The translations under genes and the position numbers were made by a program. The notes under the pieces were generated by a model. The model made no database searches and was not told where the DNA came from. It worked only from the letters and a program-made list of their open reading frames with translations. This document shows positions 1 through 6,045 of a stretch of 13,023 bases of DNA, in pieces (positions within the stretch are counted from its first letter, which is position 1; the number at the start of each line of letters is the position of its first letter). The stretch is from Nitriliruptorales bacterium (GTDB lineage Bacteria > Actinomycetota > Nitriliruptoria > Euzebyales > Egibacteraceae): positions 1 to 13,023 of the forward strand of contig SKPY01000347.1 of NCBI GenBank assembly GCA_007119305.1, read 5' to 3'.

Positions 1-1206
1 CGCGAGCGCGTCGGCGAGCCGGCCGGTGCGGGCGTAGGCGTCCGCGAGCGCGTCCGCCAGCCGCGCGTCCGTCTCGTCGCCGAACGCCGCCAGGCCGCGC
101 TCGCCCCAGTCGACGGCGAGGTCGTCGCGACCGCGGTGCGCGCACAATTCGACGATGCGCACCCAGTCGTAGGGGTGGGCGAGCGACCGTGCGCGGATCT
201 CGAGCAGCGCGTCGAGGTCGGCGCCGGCGAGCGCCTCCAGCACCGTCACGATGCCCAGGCGCCGGCCGTAGCGGTCCGGGTCGTCGTCACCGGGACCGCG
301 CGCGGGCACGGTCGCCCAGAGCGCTCGCGCGGCCTGGTGCAGCGCCCCCCACCCCTCGTCTCCGAGGACGGCACGGTAGTCGCCGAGCCGCACGCGCAAC
401 GTGTCGAGCTCGGAGGCGAGCGCGAGTTCGAGCACCCGCTCGGCGACCGCGGCGCGGTCGACGTCGGCCGCGGCGATGGCGGCGAGGTGCAGGTCGGTGA
501 GCCGCTCGGCGATGTCGACGAGCTGCCCGGCCGAGTCGTCGACGTGGCCGTACGCACCCTCGAGGTAGGCCAAGCCGCGCTCGACGAGCGCCACGGCGGC
601 GTCGGCGAAGCCCGCGTCGAGCAGCTCGGCGACGCGGTCGAGCGCCGCGTCGACGTCGCTGGTCCAGTCGTACATGTCGCGCCAGCCGACGAACCCGCCG
701 GTGTCGAACGCGGCCGCCAGATCGGCGTCGTAGCCCCGGAAGTCCGGCGCCAGGCCGCGCTCGGCGGCCACACGCAGCTCGAGCTCGCGGCGCAGCTCGA
801 GGTTGCGCCCGGCGGCGCCCATGAGCAGCGCGACGAGGTCGGGCACCTGATGGCCGGCGAGCCAGCCGCGCAGCTCGGCGTCGGTGATCGTGCCGCCGCG
901 GGCCGGTTCGGACAGCCGCGGGCGCCCGGCACGATCGGCGGCGGCGAGGCCTGCTGCGACGAGGTGCTTGCAGAAGCTGCCGTCCTCGGCGTAGGGGCAC
1001 GTGCAGACCCAGGTCAGGGCCCCGTCCTCGTCGGCCAGCTCGACCTCGTAGGGCAGGCTGCCGTGCACCGTCGCGGACACGTGGTCGGCGCCGAGCTCGG
1101 TGAGGTCGACGAGGCCCTCGTCGGCGTAGTCCCGGCCGCGCTCGAAGATCACCGGGTCGGCCGCGGCGCGCAGCACGTGCTCGGACAGCCAGGGCCGCGC
1201 GATCAT
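1..1206 (-). CDS. SWIM zinc-finger protein (3' end outside window)
   Basis: The minus-strand frame is open from ATG at 1206 to the window edge, giving 402 residues without a stop; the C-terminus lies outside. Residues 68-81 read C-T-C-P-Y-A-E-D-G-S-F-C-K-H, a perfect SWIM zinc-finger signature (CxC-x8-CxH). The N-terminal segment with F-x-R-G-x-x-Y (about 21-27) is typical of SWIM proteins. The rest is Ala/Leu/Asp-rich and helical, with TPR-like stretches near the edge (for example L-A-D-A-L-A-D-A-Y-A-R-T-G). SWIM domains are thought to bind DNA or protein; no enzyme activity can be assigned. It is divergent from the gene at 1321, with 114 bp between the start codons. The ATG was chosen because the protein starts just ahead of the conserved fold. 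Confidence in the family is high, in function low. Confidence 0.9.
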   Translation of the reverse strand, partial: MIARPWLSEHVLRAAADPVIFERGRDYADEGLVDLTELGADHVSATVHGSLPYEVELADEDGALTWVCTCPYAEDGSFCKHLVAAGLAAADRAGRPRLSEPARGGTITDAELRGWLAGHQVPDLVALLMGAAGRNLELRRELELRVAAERGLAPDFRGYDADLAAAFDTGGFVGWRDMYDWTSDVDAALDRVAELLDAGFADAAVALVERGLAYLEGAYGHVDDSAGQLVDIAERLTDLHLAAIAAADVDRAAVAERVLELALASELDTLRVRLGDYRAVLGDEGWGALHQAARALWATVPARGPGDDDPDRYGRRLGIVTVLEALAGADLDALLEIRARSLAHPYDWVRIVELCAHRGRDDLAVDWGERGLAAFGDETDARLADALADAYARTGRLADALA

Positions 1207-1320
1207 CGGCGCGCTTGCGTGCGGAGTGCAGTCATGCGCACGTCCTACGCGACCGCGCGTGTCCTGTCCATCCGGAGCGACCTCCCCCACCGCCGCGCGC
1301 TCGCTTGGTACAAGGACGCC

Positions 1321-2043
1321 ATGGACGACGCCGCGCTGCTCGAACGCATCCGCGCCCTACGTGCTGAAGGCCGCTCGCCCAAGGCGATCGCCCGGACGCT
1401 GGGGCTGCGGCCGGCTCACGCGGCGGCGCTCGTGCGCGCCGCCGCGCAGGAGCATGCCAAGCCGCCGGCGGACCCGACGCTCGGGGGCTGCTGGGTGAGC
1501 CCGGGCTGGAGCGCCGGGCTGGCGGTCCCGGCCGACCGGGGCTGGCCCGACCGTGACGGCTGCGGCAGCGACACCGCGGGCCTCGCCGGGGTGCTCGTCG
1601 CCCGCGCGAGCCGCCGCGGCGGGCTGTCGGTGTGCGGCTACCTCGTCGACACGTACTGCCTCGGCGTCAAGGACGCCCTCGGGCCGCGGGAGATGAGCCG
1701 CAGCGAGCTGCGCTGGTTCCGCGGGGAGTTCTTCGGCGGCTTCGACGGCGAGCCGGTGGAGGCACCGATCGACCTCGCCCGCGAGCTCGTGTGGGGCGGC
1801 GCCGCGTACGCGCGCGAGCTCGGCTTCAAGCCGCACCCGGACTTCCGCCGGGCCGCGGGCCATCTCGAACCGCTCGAGGAACCCAGCGCCATCGGCTTGG
1901 GCCGCTACGGCAAACCGTTCTACATGCAGGGCCCGTTCGACGACGGCGAGCGCGTCATGCGCACGCTGCGCCGCCACGTCGGCGACGACTTCACCTTCCT
2001 GGTCGAGGGCGATCCGCAGCTGCTCGCAGCCGCCCCACGCTGA
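1321..2043 (+). CDS. Uncharacterised HTH-containing conserved protein
   Basis: A 240-residue protein starting at ATG 1321, preceded by AAGGA four bases upstream and by a -10-like TACAAG. Residues about 5-40 form a short helix-turn-helix of the 'SPKAIARTLGL' type. The conserved-looking core holds G-Y-L-V-D-T-Y-C-L-G-V-K-D (107-119), a Trp/Phe-rich helix (about 131-140), A-R-E-L-G-F-K-P-H-P-D-F (about 164-175) and a C-terminal G-R-Y-G-K-P-F-Y-M-Q-G-P segment. From memory, high-GC Gram-positive genomes contain hypothetical proteins with the same YLVD-CLGVK core, but I know no function for them. It is divergent from the SWIM gene and convergent with the toxin pair at 2129. The frame stays open far upstream to 136, but that part is antisense to the SWIM gene and is not coding. 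Confidence 0.8.
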   Translation: MDDAALLERIRALRAEGRSPKAIARTLGLRPAHAAALVRAAAQEHAKPPADPTLGGCWVSPGWSAGLAVPADRGWPDRDGCGSDTAGLAGVLVARASRRGGLSVCGYLVDTYCLGVKDALGPREMSRSELRWFRGEFFGGFDGEPVEAPIDLARELVWGGAAYARELGFKPHPDFRRAAGHLEPLEEPSAIGLGRYGKPFYMQGPFDDGERVMRTLRRHVGDDFTFLVEGDPQLLAAAPR

Positions 2044-2061
2044 GCCCCACGCTCCGGTCGC

Positions 2062-2098
2062 GGGGCTGCCGGCGACCGGTGTCGCCAGTCGAAGCCCC
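2062..2098. terminator. Nested hairpin at convergent gene junction
   Basis: An outer stem GGGGCT (2062-2067) pairs with AGCCCC (2093-2098) and encloses a perfect inner stem GGCGAC (2071-2076) / GTCGCC (2081-2086) with a CGGT loop. It lies 18 bp after the stop of the plus-strand gene and 30 bp before the stop of the minus-strand toxin gene, so it could end transcription from both sides. There is no long T-run, as is common at very high GC. Confidence 0.5.
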
Positions 2099-2101
2099 TC
2101 C

Positions 2102-2123
2102 AGGCGCGTCGCAGGCGCGTCGC
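2102..2123. repeat. Two tandem copies of an 11-bp unit
   Basis: AGGCGCGTCGC occurs twice without a gap (2102-2112 and 2113-2123) between the hairpin and the end of the toxin gene. It is non-coding and probably a small slippage duplication. Confidence 0.5.
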
Positions 2124-2128
2124 CTCGC

Positions 2129-2563
2129 CTACCCGAGCGTGCACCGCTCGACGAGGCGAGGCGCGCGTGGATCGACGTAGTTCAGCGCTTCCACACTGGC
2201 GAACGCGCGGTCGGCCGAGACGAGCGCCGCGACGTCGCGCCGCAGTGCCGCCGCGGCGAGGACCGCAGCGAACGCCCCGAGGGCCTCGTTGCGGCGGAAG
2301 AGGTCGAGTCCGGCTCGGACGTCGTCCTCGTCGACGACGGTGAGCGGGCGCAGGAGATGGACGAAGTCCTCGGCGAGGTCGGCCGCCTCGCTGCGAGCGC
2401 GCCGGCGGCTGCGGACGTGGGCGAACTCCTGCACGACCTCGGCGGTCGTCGTAGCGCGCAGGCGGCCGTCGCGGAGCGCCTCGATGAGCTCACGAGACCG
2501 CGAACGCAGGGGGTGCTCGTCACCGACGGCGTAGACGAGCACCGTCGTGTCGAGCAGGATCAT
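2129..2563 (-). CDS. PIN-domain (VapC-like) toxin, one catalytic Asp apparently replaced
   Basis: A 144-residue protein, the normal size for VapC toxins, which are Mg-dependent ribonucleases using three or four acidic residues. It opens with M-I-L-L-D-T-T-V-L-V-Y-A, placing the first acid at D5; E46 (V-V-Q-E-F) and D118 (V-S-A-D-R-A-F) fit two others. At the position where the family usually has D-A-x-L-A-A, the sequence reads A99-A-V-L-A-A, so one acid seems to be Ala (codon GCT at 2269-2267, one base from GAT). Its ATG overlaps the TGA of the antitoxin gene by four bases (ATGA), indicating translational coupling. Either a weakened or dead toxin, or a PIN subfamily that lacks this acid. The PIN assignment is firm. 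Confidence 0.88.
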   Translation of the reverse strand: MILLDTTVLVYAVGDEHPLRSRSRELIEALRDGRLRATTTAEVVQEFAHVRSRRRARSEAADLAEDFVHLLRPLTVVDEDDVRAGLDLFRRNEALGAFAAVLAAAALRRDVAALVSADRAFASVEALNYVDPRAPRLVERCTLG

Positions 2564-2811
2564 CCCCGCCGGCCCCGCAGCTCCTCGAGCTCGCGACGCA
2601 GCTCTGCGACGTCGGGGACGGGCATCGGGTCCGCGGCGAGGATGCGGTCGGCCGCAGCGCGCCGCTCGTCGGCCGTCGTCGGATAGGCCGCATCCAGGGC
2701 CTCGCGGACGAGCACCGCCACTGCCACGCCCCGGCGTGCGGCCTCGGCCTCGAGGCGGCGGTGGCGCTCGTCGTCGATGAGCACCTGCAGCCGCCGCGTC
2801 AACATGCTCAT
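2560..2811 (-). CDS. Ribbon-helix-helix antitoxin (VapB/CopG-like)
   Basis: An 83-residue protein from ATG 2811. Residues about 4-40 match an RHH fold: a beta strand with L-T-R-R-L-Q-V-L-I-D followed by two helices (D-E-R-H-R-R-L-E-A-E-A and V-L-V-R-E-A-L-D-A-A-Y). The acidic, Pro-containing tail (about 60-80) would wrap the PIN toxin. Such antitoxins bind their own promoter as dimers and neutralise the toxin. A palindrome covers the start codon (2803-2822). A second ATG at 2805 lies six bases downstream of the -10-like TACAGT (2817-2812), so the real start may be leaderless at 2805, giving 81 residues. It overlaps the toxin start by ATGA. Confidence 0.85.
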   Translation of the reverse strand: MSMLTRRLQVLIDDERHRRLEAEAARRGVAVAVLVREALDAAYPTTADERRAAADRILAADPMPVPDVAELRRELEELRGRRG

Positions 2812-2822
2812 ACTGTAGCATG
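2803..2822 (-). promoter_or_regulatory. Operator palindrome over the antitoxin start
   Basis: CATGCT (2803-2808) and AGCATG (2817-2822) form a perfect 6-bp inverted repeat with an 8-bp centre. It covers both candidate start codons and the -10-like TACAGT on the minus strand. Position and symmetry fit an RHH autoregulatory operator. Confidence 0.6.
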
Positions 2823-2849
2823 TGCAGGTCGCTGCGGGAGCGCCGCCGG

Positions 2850-3371
2850 TCACGAGCCGGCGCCGGCCTGCGGGCCGGTTGCCTCGTCCGGGCCGGCGCC
2901 GGCGCTCCAACCAGCATCCGCCCACAGTGGCGGCACGTCGGCCGGCGACGCGTCAGGGGCCGGCAGGTCGGCACCCCAGCCGTCCTGCCAGGTGGATCCC
3001 GGGCGGGGCCGGCGCTGTCGCTCGCAGGGCTGACAGCGCTCGACACCGGTGGCGAGGTGCGTGCGGCTTGTCGCGCGCACCGGGGCGTCGCAGTCGTGAC
3101 AGCGGCCCAGGAGTGGGCCGGGACCAGCGAGCGCTCGGACCTGCGCGGACGAGCCGATCACCGCCTCGAGGGTCTTGACCGGCACGGTTTGGATGTCCCA
3201 GTAGAGCGCGGCGACGAGTGCCTGCTCCCGTTCGCAGTCGCCATCCACGGCCATGAGCGCCCGCAGCGCTGCGCGGTGCAGGCCCCGGCGCGCGTCCTCG
3301 ACCTCTTGCAGGCAGGAGTCGACGCGCTCGGCGGCGTCGCGGACACTACGGATGAGGGCGTCGTTGTCCAT
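2850..3371 (-). CDS. Hypothetical HTH/zinc-ribbon protein
   Basis: A 173-residue protein. The N-terminal half is helical and charged; residues about 51-75 (A-L-Y-W-D-I-Q-T-V-P-V-K-T-L-E-A-V-I-G) resemble a helix-turn-helix. A four-cysteine zinc ribbon follows: C91-x2-C94 and C113-x2-C116, with 18 residues between the pairs. The last 50 residues are Pro/Ala/Gly/Asp-rich and probably disordered. The layout suggests a small nucleic-acid-binding protein; I do not recognise a named family. Its stop is 38 bp upstream of the vapB-like start on the same strand, and a terminator-like hairpin separates it from the gene before it. Lack of a clear Shine-Dalgarno lowers confidence in the exact start. Confidence 0.65.
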   Translation of the reverse strand: MDNDALIRSVRDAAERVDSCLQEVEDARRGLHRAALRALMAVDGDCEREQALVAALYWDIQTVPVKTLEAVIGSSAQVRALAGPGPLLGRCHDCDAPVRATSRTHLATGVERCQPCERQRRPRPGSTWQDGWGADLPAPDASPADVPPLWADAGWSAGAGPDEATGPQAGAGS

Positions 3372-3424
3372 GCCCCGACGCTATGCCAACTGGCGCGAAG
3401 GCAGGAGGATTCGTGCGTCCGCCC

Positions 3425-3433
3425 TGTGGATAA
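3425..3433 (-). promoter_or_regulatory. Single perfect DnaA-box sequence
   Basis: TTATCCACA on the minus strand exactly matches the classical DnaA-box consensus. It stands alone, 53 bp upstream of the HTH/zinc-ribbon gene. An origin would need a cluster, so it is either a regulatory site or chance. Confidence 0.3.
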
Positions 3434-3474
3434 CGCTCAGCCGCCTCGCACCACGACGACTGGGGGGACGCCGC

Positions 3475-3499
3475 CTCCGTCCGGCGCCGCCGGACGGAG
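3475..3499 (-). terminator. Strong hairpin after the PGPGW gene
   Basis: An 11-bp perfect inverted repeat, CTCCGTCCGGC / GCCGGACGGAG with a 3-nt loop, begins 5 bp after the stop of the minus-strand PGPGW gene. No U-tract follows on the minus strand; a C-run does. The placement fits a high-GC intrinsic terminator. Confidence 0.7.
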
Positions 3500-3504
3500 C
3501 GGGC

Positions 3505-4236
3505 TCAGCCCGCCTCGGCGAAGGCGTCGCGGTCGGGCTCGTCGTCCTGGCTCCGGCGGTGCAAGGCGGCAACGGCGTCGTCGCCCTGGCGTCTGCGGCG
3601 GAGCCCGCGCATCCACGACAGGAAGTGGTCTGCCATCCGCGCGGCCCACACGTGCACGTCACGGGCCCACTCGTACTCCCGCGCGAGGATCGCGATGCCC
3701 GCCACGGCGGTGAGCGCGCCGGGGCCGGGCACGAACGGCGATGCGAACACGACGCTGACGAGCAGCACGAGGACGCCGATCACGGTGAGCAGCACCTTGC
3801 GGGCGTGGTGGCGGGCGTTGCGGACCATCGGCGGCAGCGGCGAGGACAGCGCCGGGTCGAAGGTGTCGGGCCCAGCGATGTCGTAGCGGGTCAGCGCCGA
3901 CAGGACGCGGCCGACCGCCCGCGAGCGGGTGCGGTGGCTCAGCGACAGCTCGACCTCGACCTCGTGCCCGTCGCCGCACAGCTGCACCCGCACGACCTCC
4001 GGGGTGCGGCGGTTGAACCGGAAGCCCAACAGCTGCGACAGCGGCGTCGACAGGTCAGGGACGGCCGCGCTCGCAACGTGCAGCAGGCAGCGCCGGTTCG
4101 TCACGACGAGCACGGCAGGCGCACGGGTGCCGGGGACCTTTGCATGGGTCCAGGCGAGGACCTCCTCGTCGCCGTCGACCTGGCGGAGGACCGAGCCGAG
4201 CACCAGCCGCTCGCGGAGTCGCTGCAATCGTCCCAT
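3505..4236 (-). CDS. Membrane protein with PH-like and PGPGW domains
   Basis: A 243-residue protein from ATG 4236. Residues about 20-125 form a beta-rich domain with D-E-E-V-L-A-W-T and V-V-T-N-R-R-C-L-L-H, typical of bacterial PH-like (bPH) domains. Residues about 147-167 are a hydrophobic transmembrane helix, followed by P-G-P-G-A-L (170-175) and a second hydrophobic segment ending A-R-E-Y-E-W-A. This is the signature of the PGPGW family (PF09656), small actinobacterial membrane proteins of unknown function. The basic/acidic C-tail is probably cytoplasmic. The frame extends upstream to 4293, but the added residues look unstructured and M-G-R-L-Q-R-L is the better start. It lies 67 bp downstream of the SRPBCC gene and may share its transcript; a terminator hairpin follows. 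Confidence 0.85.
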   Translation of the reverse strand: MGRLQRLRERLVLGSVLRQVDGDEEVLAWTHAKVPGTRAPAVLVVTNRRCLLHVASAAVPDLSTPLSQLLGFRFNRRTPEVVRVQLCGDGHEVEVELSLSHRTRSRAVGRVLSALTRYDIAGPDTFDPALSSPLPPMVRNARHHARKVLLTVIGVLVLLVSVVFASPFVPGPGALTAVAGIAILAREYEWARDVHVWAARMADHFLSWMRGLRRRRQGDDAVAALHRRSQDDEPDRDAFAEAG

Positions 4237-4303
4237 GTGTCTAGCGTTACGGTAGCGGCGCTGCGGGGCGGCCACAGGTGGCCGGTCGCACATGGGTCGC
4301 GCA

Positions 4304-4756
4304 TCACCGTGGGGTCAGGGCCTCACGCAGGCGGCGCATCAGCTCGCGGCGGCTCCGGGCGACGACCCGTGCCATGAGGCGGGCGGCGAGCGGGCCGATG
4401 ACCGGCACGGTCGGGGTCAGTGTGCTCGTGACGGTGTAGCGGCAGCCGTCGGCGTCGGGCTCGAGCGTGTCCTCGGTGCGCACGTGGACCGGTCGGGTCG
4501 GCTGCACCGAGACGAAGACGGCCCGGTGGGGGGCAGCGATGACCTCGGTGCGCGACGTGGCCGTGAGTCGCAGCGGCCCGACGCGGGTCGTGACCCGGTT
4601 CGGGGTCCCCTCCTCGATGTGCCCGCGTTCGGGCTCGTAGGCCTCGAGCAGCGGATCGAGCGCGACCATCCGGGGGGTGTCGCCGAGGAACGCCCACGCG
4701 GCCTCGACCGGCACGGGCAGGACGATCTGCTCGCGTACCGTCACCGGCGTGGCCAT
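4304..4756 (-). CDS. SRPBCC (START-like) family protein
   Basis: A 150-residue protein starting at ATG 4756 after a clear GGGAGG ribosome-binding site five bases upstream. The opening V-R-E-Q-I-V-L-P-V-P-V-E-A-A-W-A-F-L-G-D is the classic first strand and helix of the SRPBCC/polyketide-cyclase fold, with alternating beta strands (T-E-V-I-A-A-P, T-V-T-S-T-L-T-P) and a long C-terminal helix rich in Arg (M-A-R-V-V-A-R-S-R-R-E-L). Such proteins have a deep hydrophobic ligand pocket and often bind lipids or coenzyme Q-like molecules; the ligand cannot be predicted. It is the first gene of the minus-strand group and is divergent from the broken MntA gene. Confidence 0.85.
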   Translation of the reverse strand: MATPVTVREQIVLPVPVEAAWAFLGDTPRMVALDPLLEAYEPERGHIEEGTPNRVTTRVGPLRLTATSRTEVIAAPHRAVFVSVQPTRPVHVRTEDTLEPDADGCRYTVTSTLTPTVPVIGPLAARLMARVVARSRRELMRRLREALTPR

Positions 4757-4939
4757 GTCCGCCTCCCTGTCCGTCCGCCTGCGCCCGGAGTCTGCACGAC
4801 GCGGGCGCCGTTGACGAGCGGCACCTCTCAGCGGCGAGCGCCGGCGGTGGCGTGCAGCGCCGCACGGCCGCCGCCAGGGGCATGTCGTGGGCCTCGTCGC
4901 CGGTGCACGCTAGCGTGAGCGCCCACAAGGAGGCCCGTG

Positions 4940-5360
4940 ATGACCACGAACGCGGCAGGGCAGCGCGACGCGCAGCGCCTTGCGGCTCGGCTCGGCGCCG
5001 AGCCGGATGTGGCCGTCGCGTACCTGTTCGGCTCACGGGCGCGTGGGACGGCCCGGCCCGAGTCGGATGCGGACGTCGCCGTGCTGCTCACCGACACGGC
5101 CGACACGCACCGGCGGCGCCTCGAGCTGAGCGGCGCGTTGGGGGGAGACCGTCGACGTCGTGATCTTGAACGACGCGCCGGTCGCGCTCGCCTATCGGGT
5201 GCTGCGCGACGGTGTCCTGCTCGTCTGCCGCGACGAGCCTGCGCGCGTCGAGCACAGGGTTCGCACCGTCGACCGGTATCCCGACACCGCACCGTTGCGT
5301 CGTGTGCTCGACGAGGGCCTGCGCCGCCGCGTGATGGAGGGCCGCTTTGGTCGACCCTGA
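4940..5360 (+). pseudogene. MntA-like minimal nucleotidyltransferase antitoxin, frameshifted
   Basis: AAGGAGG (4927-4933) precedes GTG 4937 and ATG 4940. The first frame encodes V-A-V-A-Y-L-F-G-S-R-A-R-G-T-A-R with the S-D-A-D motif following, the GS-x10-DxD nucleotidyltransferase active site. The frame is lost at a run of six G (5140-5145). The downstream frame continues as E-T-V-D-V-V-I-L-N-D-A-P and V-L-R-D-G-V-L-L, exactly as expected, and ends at 5360. Removing one G restores about 139 residues, the normal MntA size. MntA antitoxins AMPylate the HepT toxin to silence it. The 3' end overlaps the HepT start by 14 bp. The lesion alone could be a sequencing error, but the partner is also broken. 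Confidence 0.85.
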
Positions 5361-5808
5361 GGTCGTGCGACGCCGCCTGCGCCAGATCGACCGGCGCGTC
5401 GCCGCCCTGCGGGCGGTCGCCGAGGGTGACCGCACTCGCTTCCTCGACGACCTCGACCTCCAGGCGCAGACCGAACGCCACCTGCAGGTCGCGATCCAGG
5501 CCGCGATCGACGTCGCGCTGCACGTCCCTGCGGAGGAGACCGCGGAGGTCCCTGAGGACTTCCCTGAGGACTACGGATCTGCGTTCGCGCTGCTCGCCCG
5601 CACCGGTTACATCCCCGCGCCGCTGGCATAGCGGCTGCGGTCGGCTACTGGCCTGCGCAACGTGCTCGTGCACGCCTCCACCGGCGTCGACCCGAAGCTC
5701 GTGTGGGCCCACCTCGACCACCTCGACGACCTCACCGCGTTCGCCGCTGCCATCTCGTCGTTCCTCGATGAGGGCGCGTCCCCGTCGCCGGGCGATCCGA
5801 GCGGCTGA
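5347..5808 (+). pseudogene. HepT-like HEPN toxin, interrupted by an amber codon
   Basis: Translation from TTG 5347 (V-D-P-E-V-V-R-R-R-L) gives a HepT-type helical protein with Y-G-S-A-F-A-L-L-A-R-T-G-Y and I-P-A-P-L-A, then stops at TAG 5629-5631. In the same frame the protein resumes as R-L-R-S-A-T-G-L-R-N-V-L-V-H-A-S and ends at TGA 5806-5808, so the intact protein would be about 153 residues. The family usually has a Glu or other sense codon here (GAG to TAG needs one change). The RNase motif R-x4-H-x-Y comes after the stop, so the truncated product lacks it; the motif itself also reads H-A-S instead of H-x-Y. With the frameshifted partner this marks a decaying HEPN/MNT toxin-antitoxin module. 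Confidence 0.85.
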
Positions 5809-5929
5809 CAGCACAGGAGCCTCCAGCCACCGTCGAGGTGCATCGTTGCGCTGCTGCTGCGTCGCGGTCCTGAGCGCCTGCTCCAGCTGCGTGCCAGGGC
5901 TGGTCGTTGGATGGGTTCTGCGCCGTCAT
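5732..5929 (-). CDS. Doubtful small ORF with a strong ribosome-binding site
   Basis: ATG 5929 on the minus strand follows GAAGGAGG with good spacing, and a 20-bp palindrome lies 34 bp further upstream. The 65-residue product starts M-T-A-Q-N-P-S-N-D-Q-P-W-H but then becomes low-complexity; another frame from about 5889 (Q-L-E-Q-A-L-R-T-A-T-Q-Q-Q-R) looks more protein-like, so it may be a frameshifted remnant. Its 3' part is antisense to the HepT remnant. I do not recognise a family. Nothing else is seen in 5809-6030. Confidence 0.22.
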   Translation of the reverse strand: MTAQNPSNDQPWHAAGAGAQDRDAAAAQRCTSTVAGGSCAVSRSDRPATGTRPHRGTTRWQRRTR

Positions 5930-5962
5930 CGCGCCTCCTTCGTGGTCCTGCGCGGGTACGCC

Positions 5963-5982
5963 CGTATCACCCGGGTGTTACG
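5963..5982. promoter_or_regulatory. 20-bp near-perfect palindrome (operator candidate)
   Basis: CGTATCACCC / GGGTGTTACG match as inverted repeats at 9 of 10 positions, with no spacer. The site is intergenic, between a minus-strand start with a strong ribosome-binding site (5929) and the plus-strand cyclase-like gene (6046). Symmetry and position suggest a dimeric repressor site, regulator unknown. Confidence 0.5.
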
Positions 5983-6033
5983 AATCGTCCGCGCGGTTTC
6001 TCGGTCGCCTCCGACCGGCCGCACCTCAGCCGG

Positions 6034-6039
6034 TAGGCT
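6034..6039 (+). promoter_or_regulatory. -10 hexamer TAGGCT, leaderless start
   Basis: TAGGCT lies six bases before ATG 6046 and no Shine-Dalgarno is present, the spacing of leaderless actinobacterial transcripts. No convincing -35 was found. Confidence 0.4.
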
Positions 6040-6045
6040 CCAGGC

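Noticed and set aside
136..1320. Long plus-strand open frame upstream of the gene at 1321
   Set aside because: It is antisense to the SWIM gene, whose zinc-finger motif and composition are convincing; GC-rich DNA leaves the opposite strand open.
3425..3433. Replication origin around the DnaA box
   Set aside because: Only one box, no AT-rich unwinding element, and no dnaA, dnaN or gyrase genes nearby.
3253..4377. Plus-strand open frame of 374 codons
   Set aside because: It is antisense to the PGPGW gene and crosses its terminator hairpin; the product is Arg/Gln/His-rich with no domain.
4828..5814. Minus-strand open frame of 328 codons across the MNT/HEPN region
   Set aside because: Antisense to recognisable MntA and HepT sequence; the product is low-complexity.
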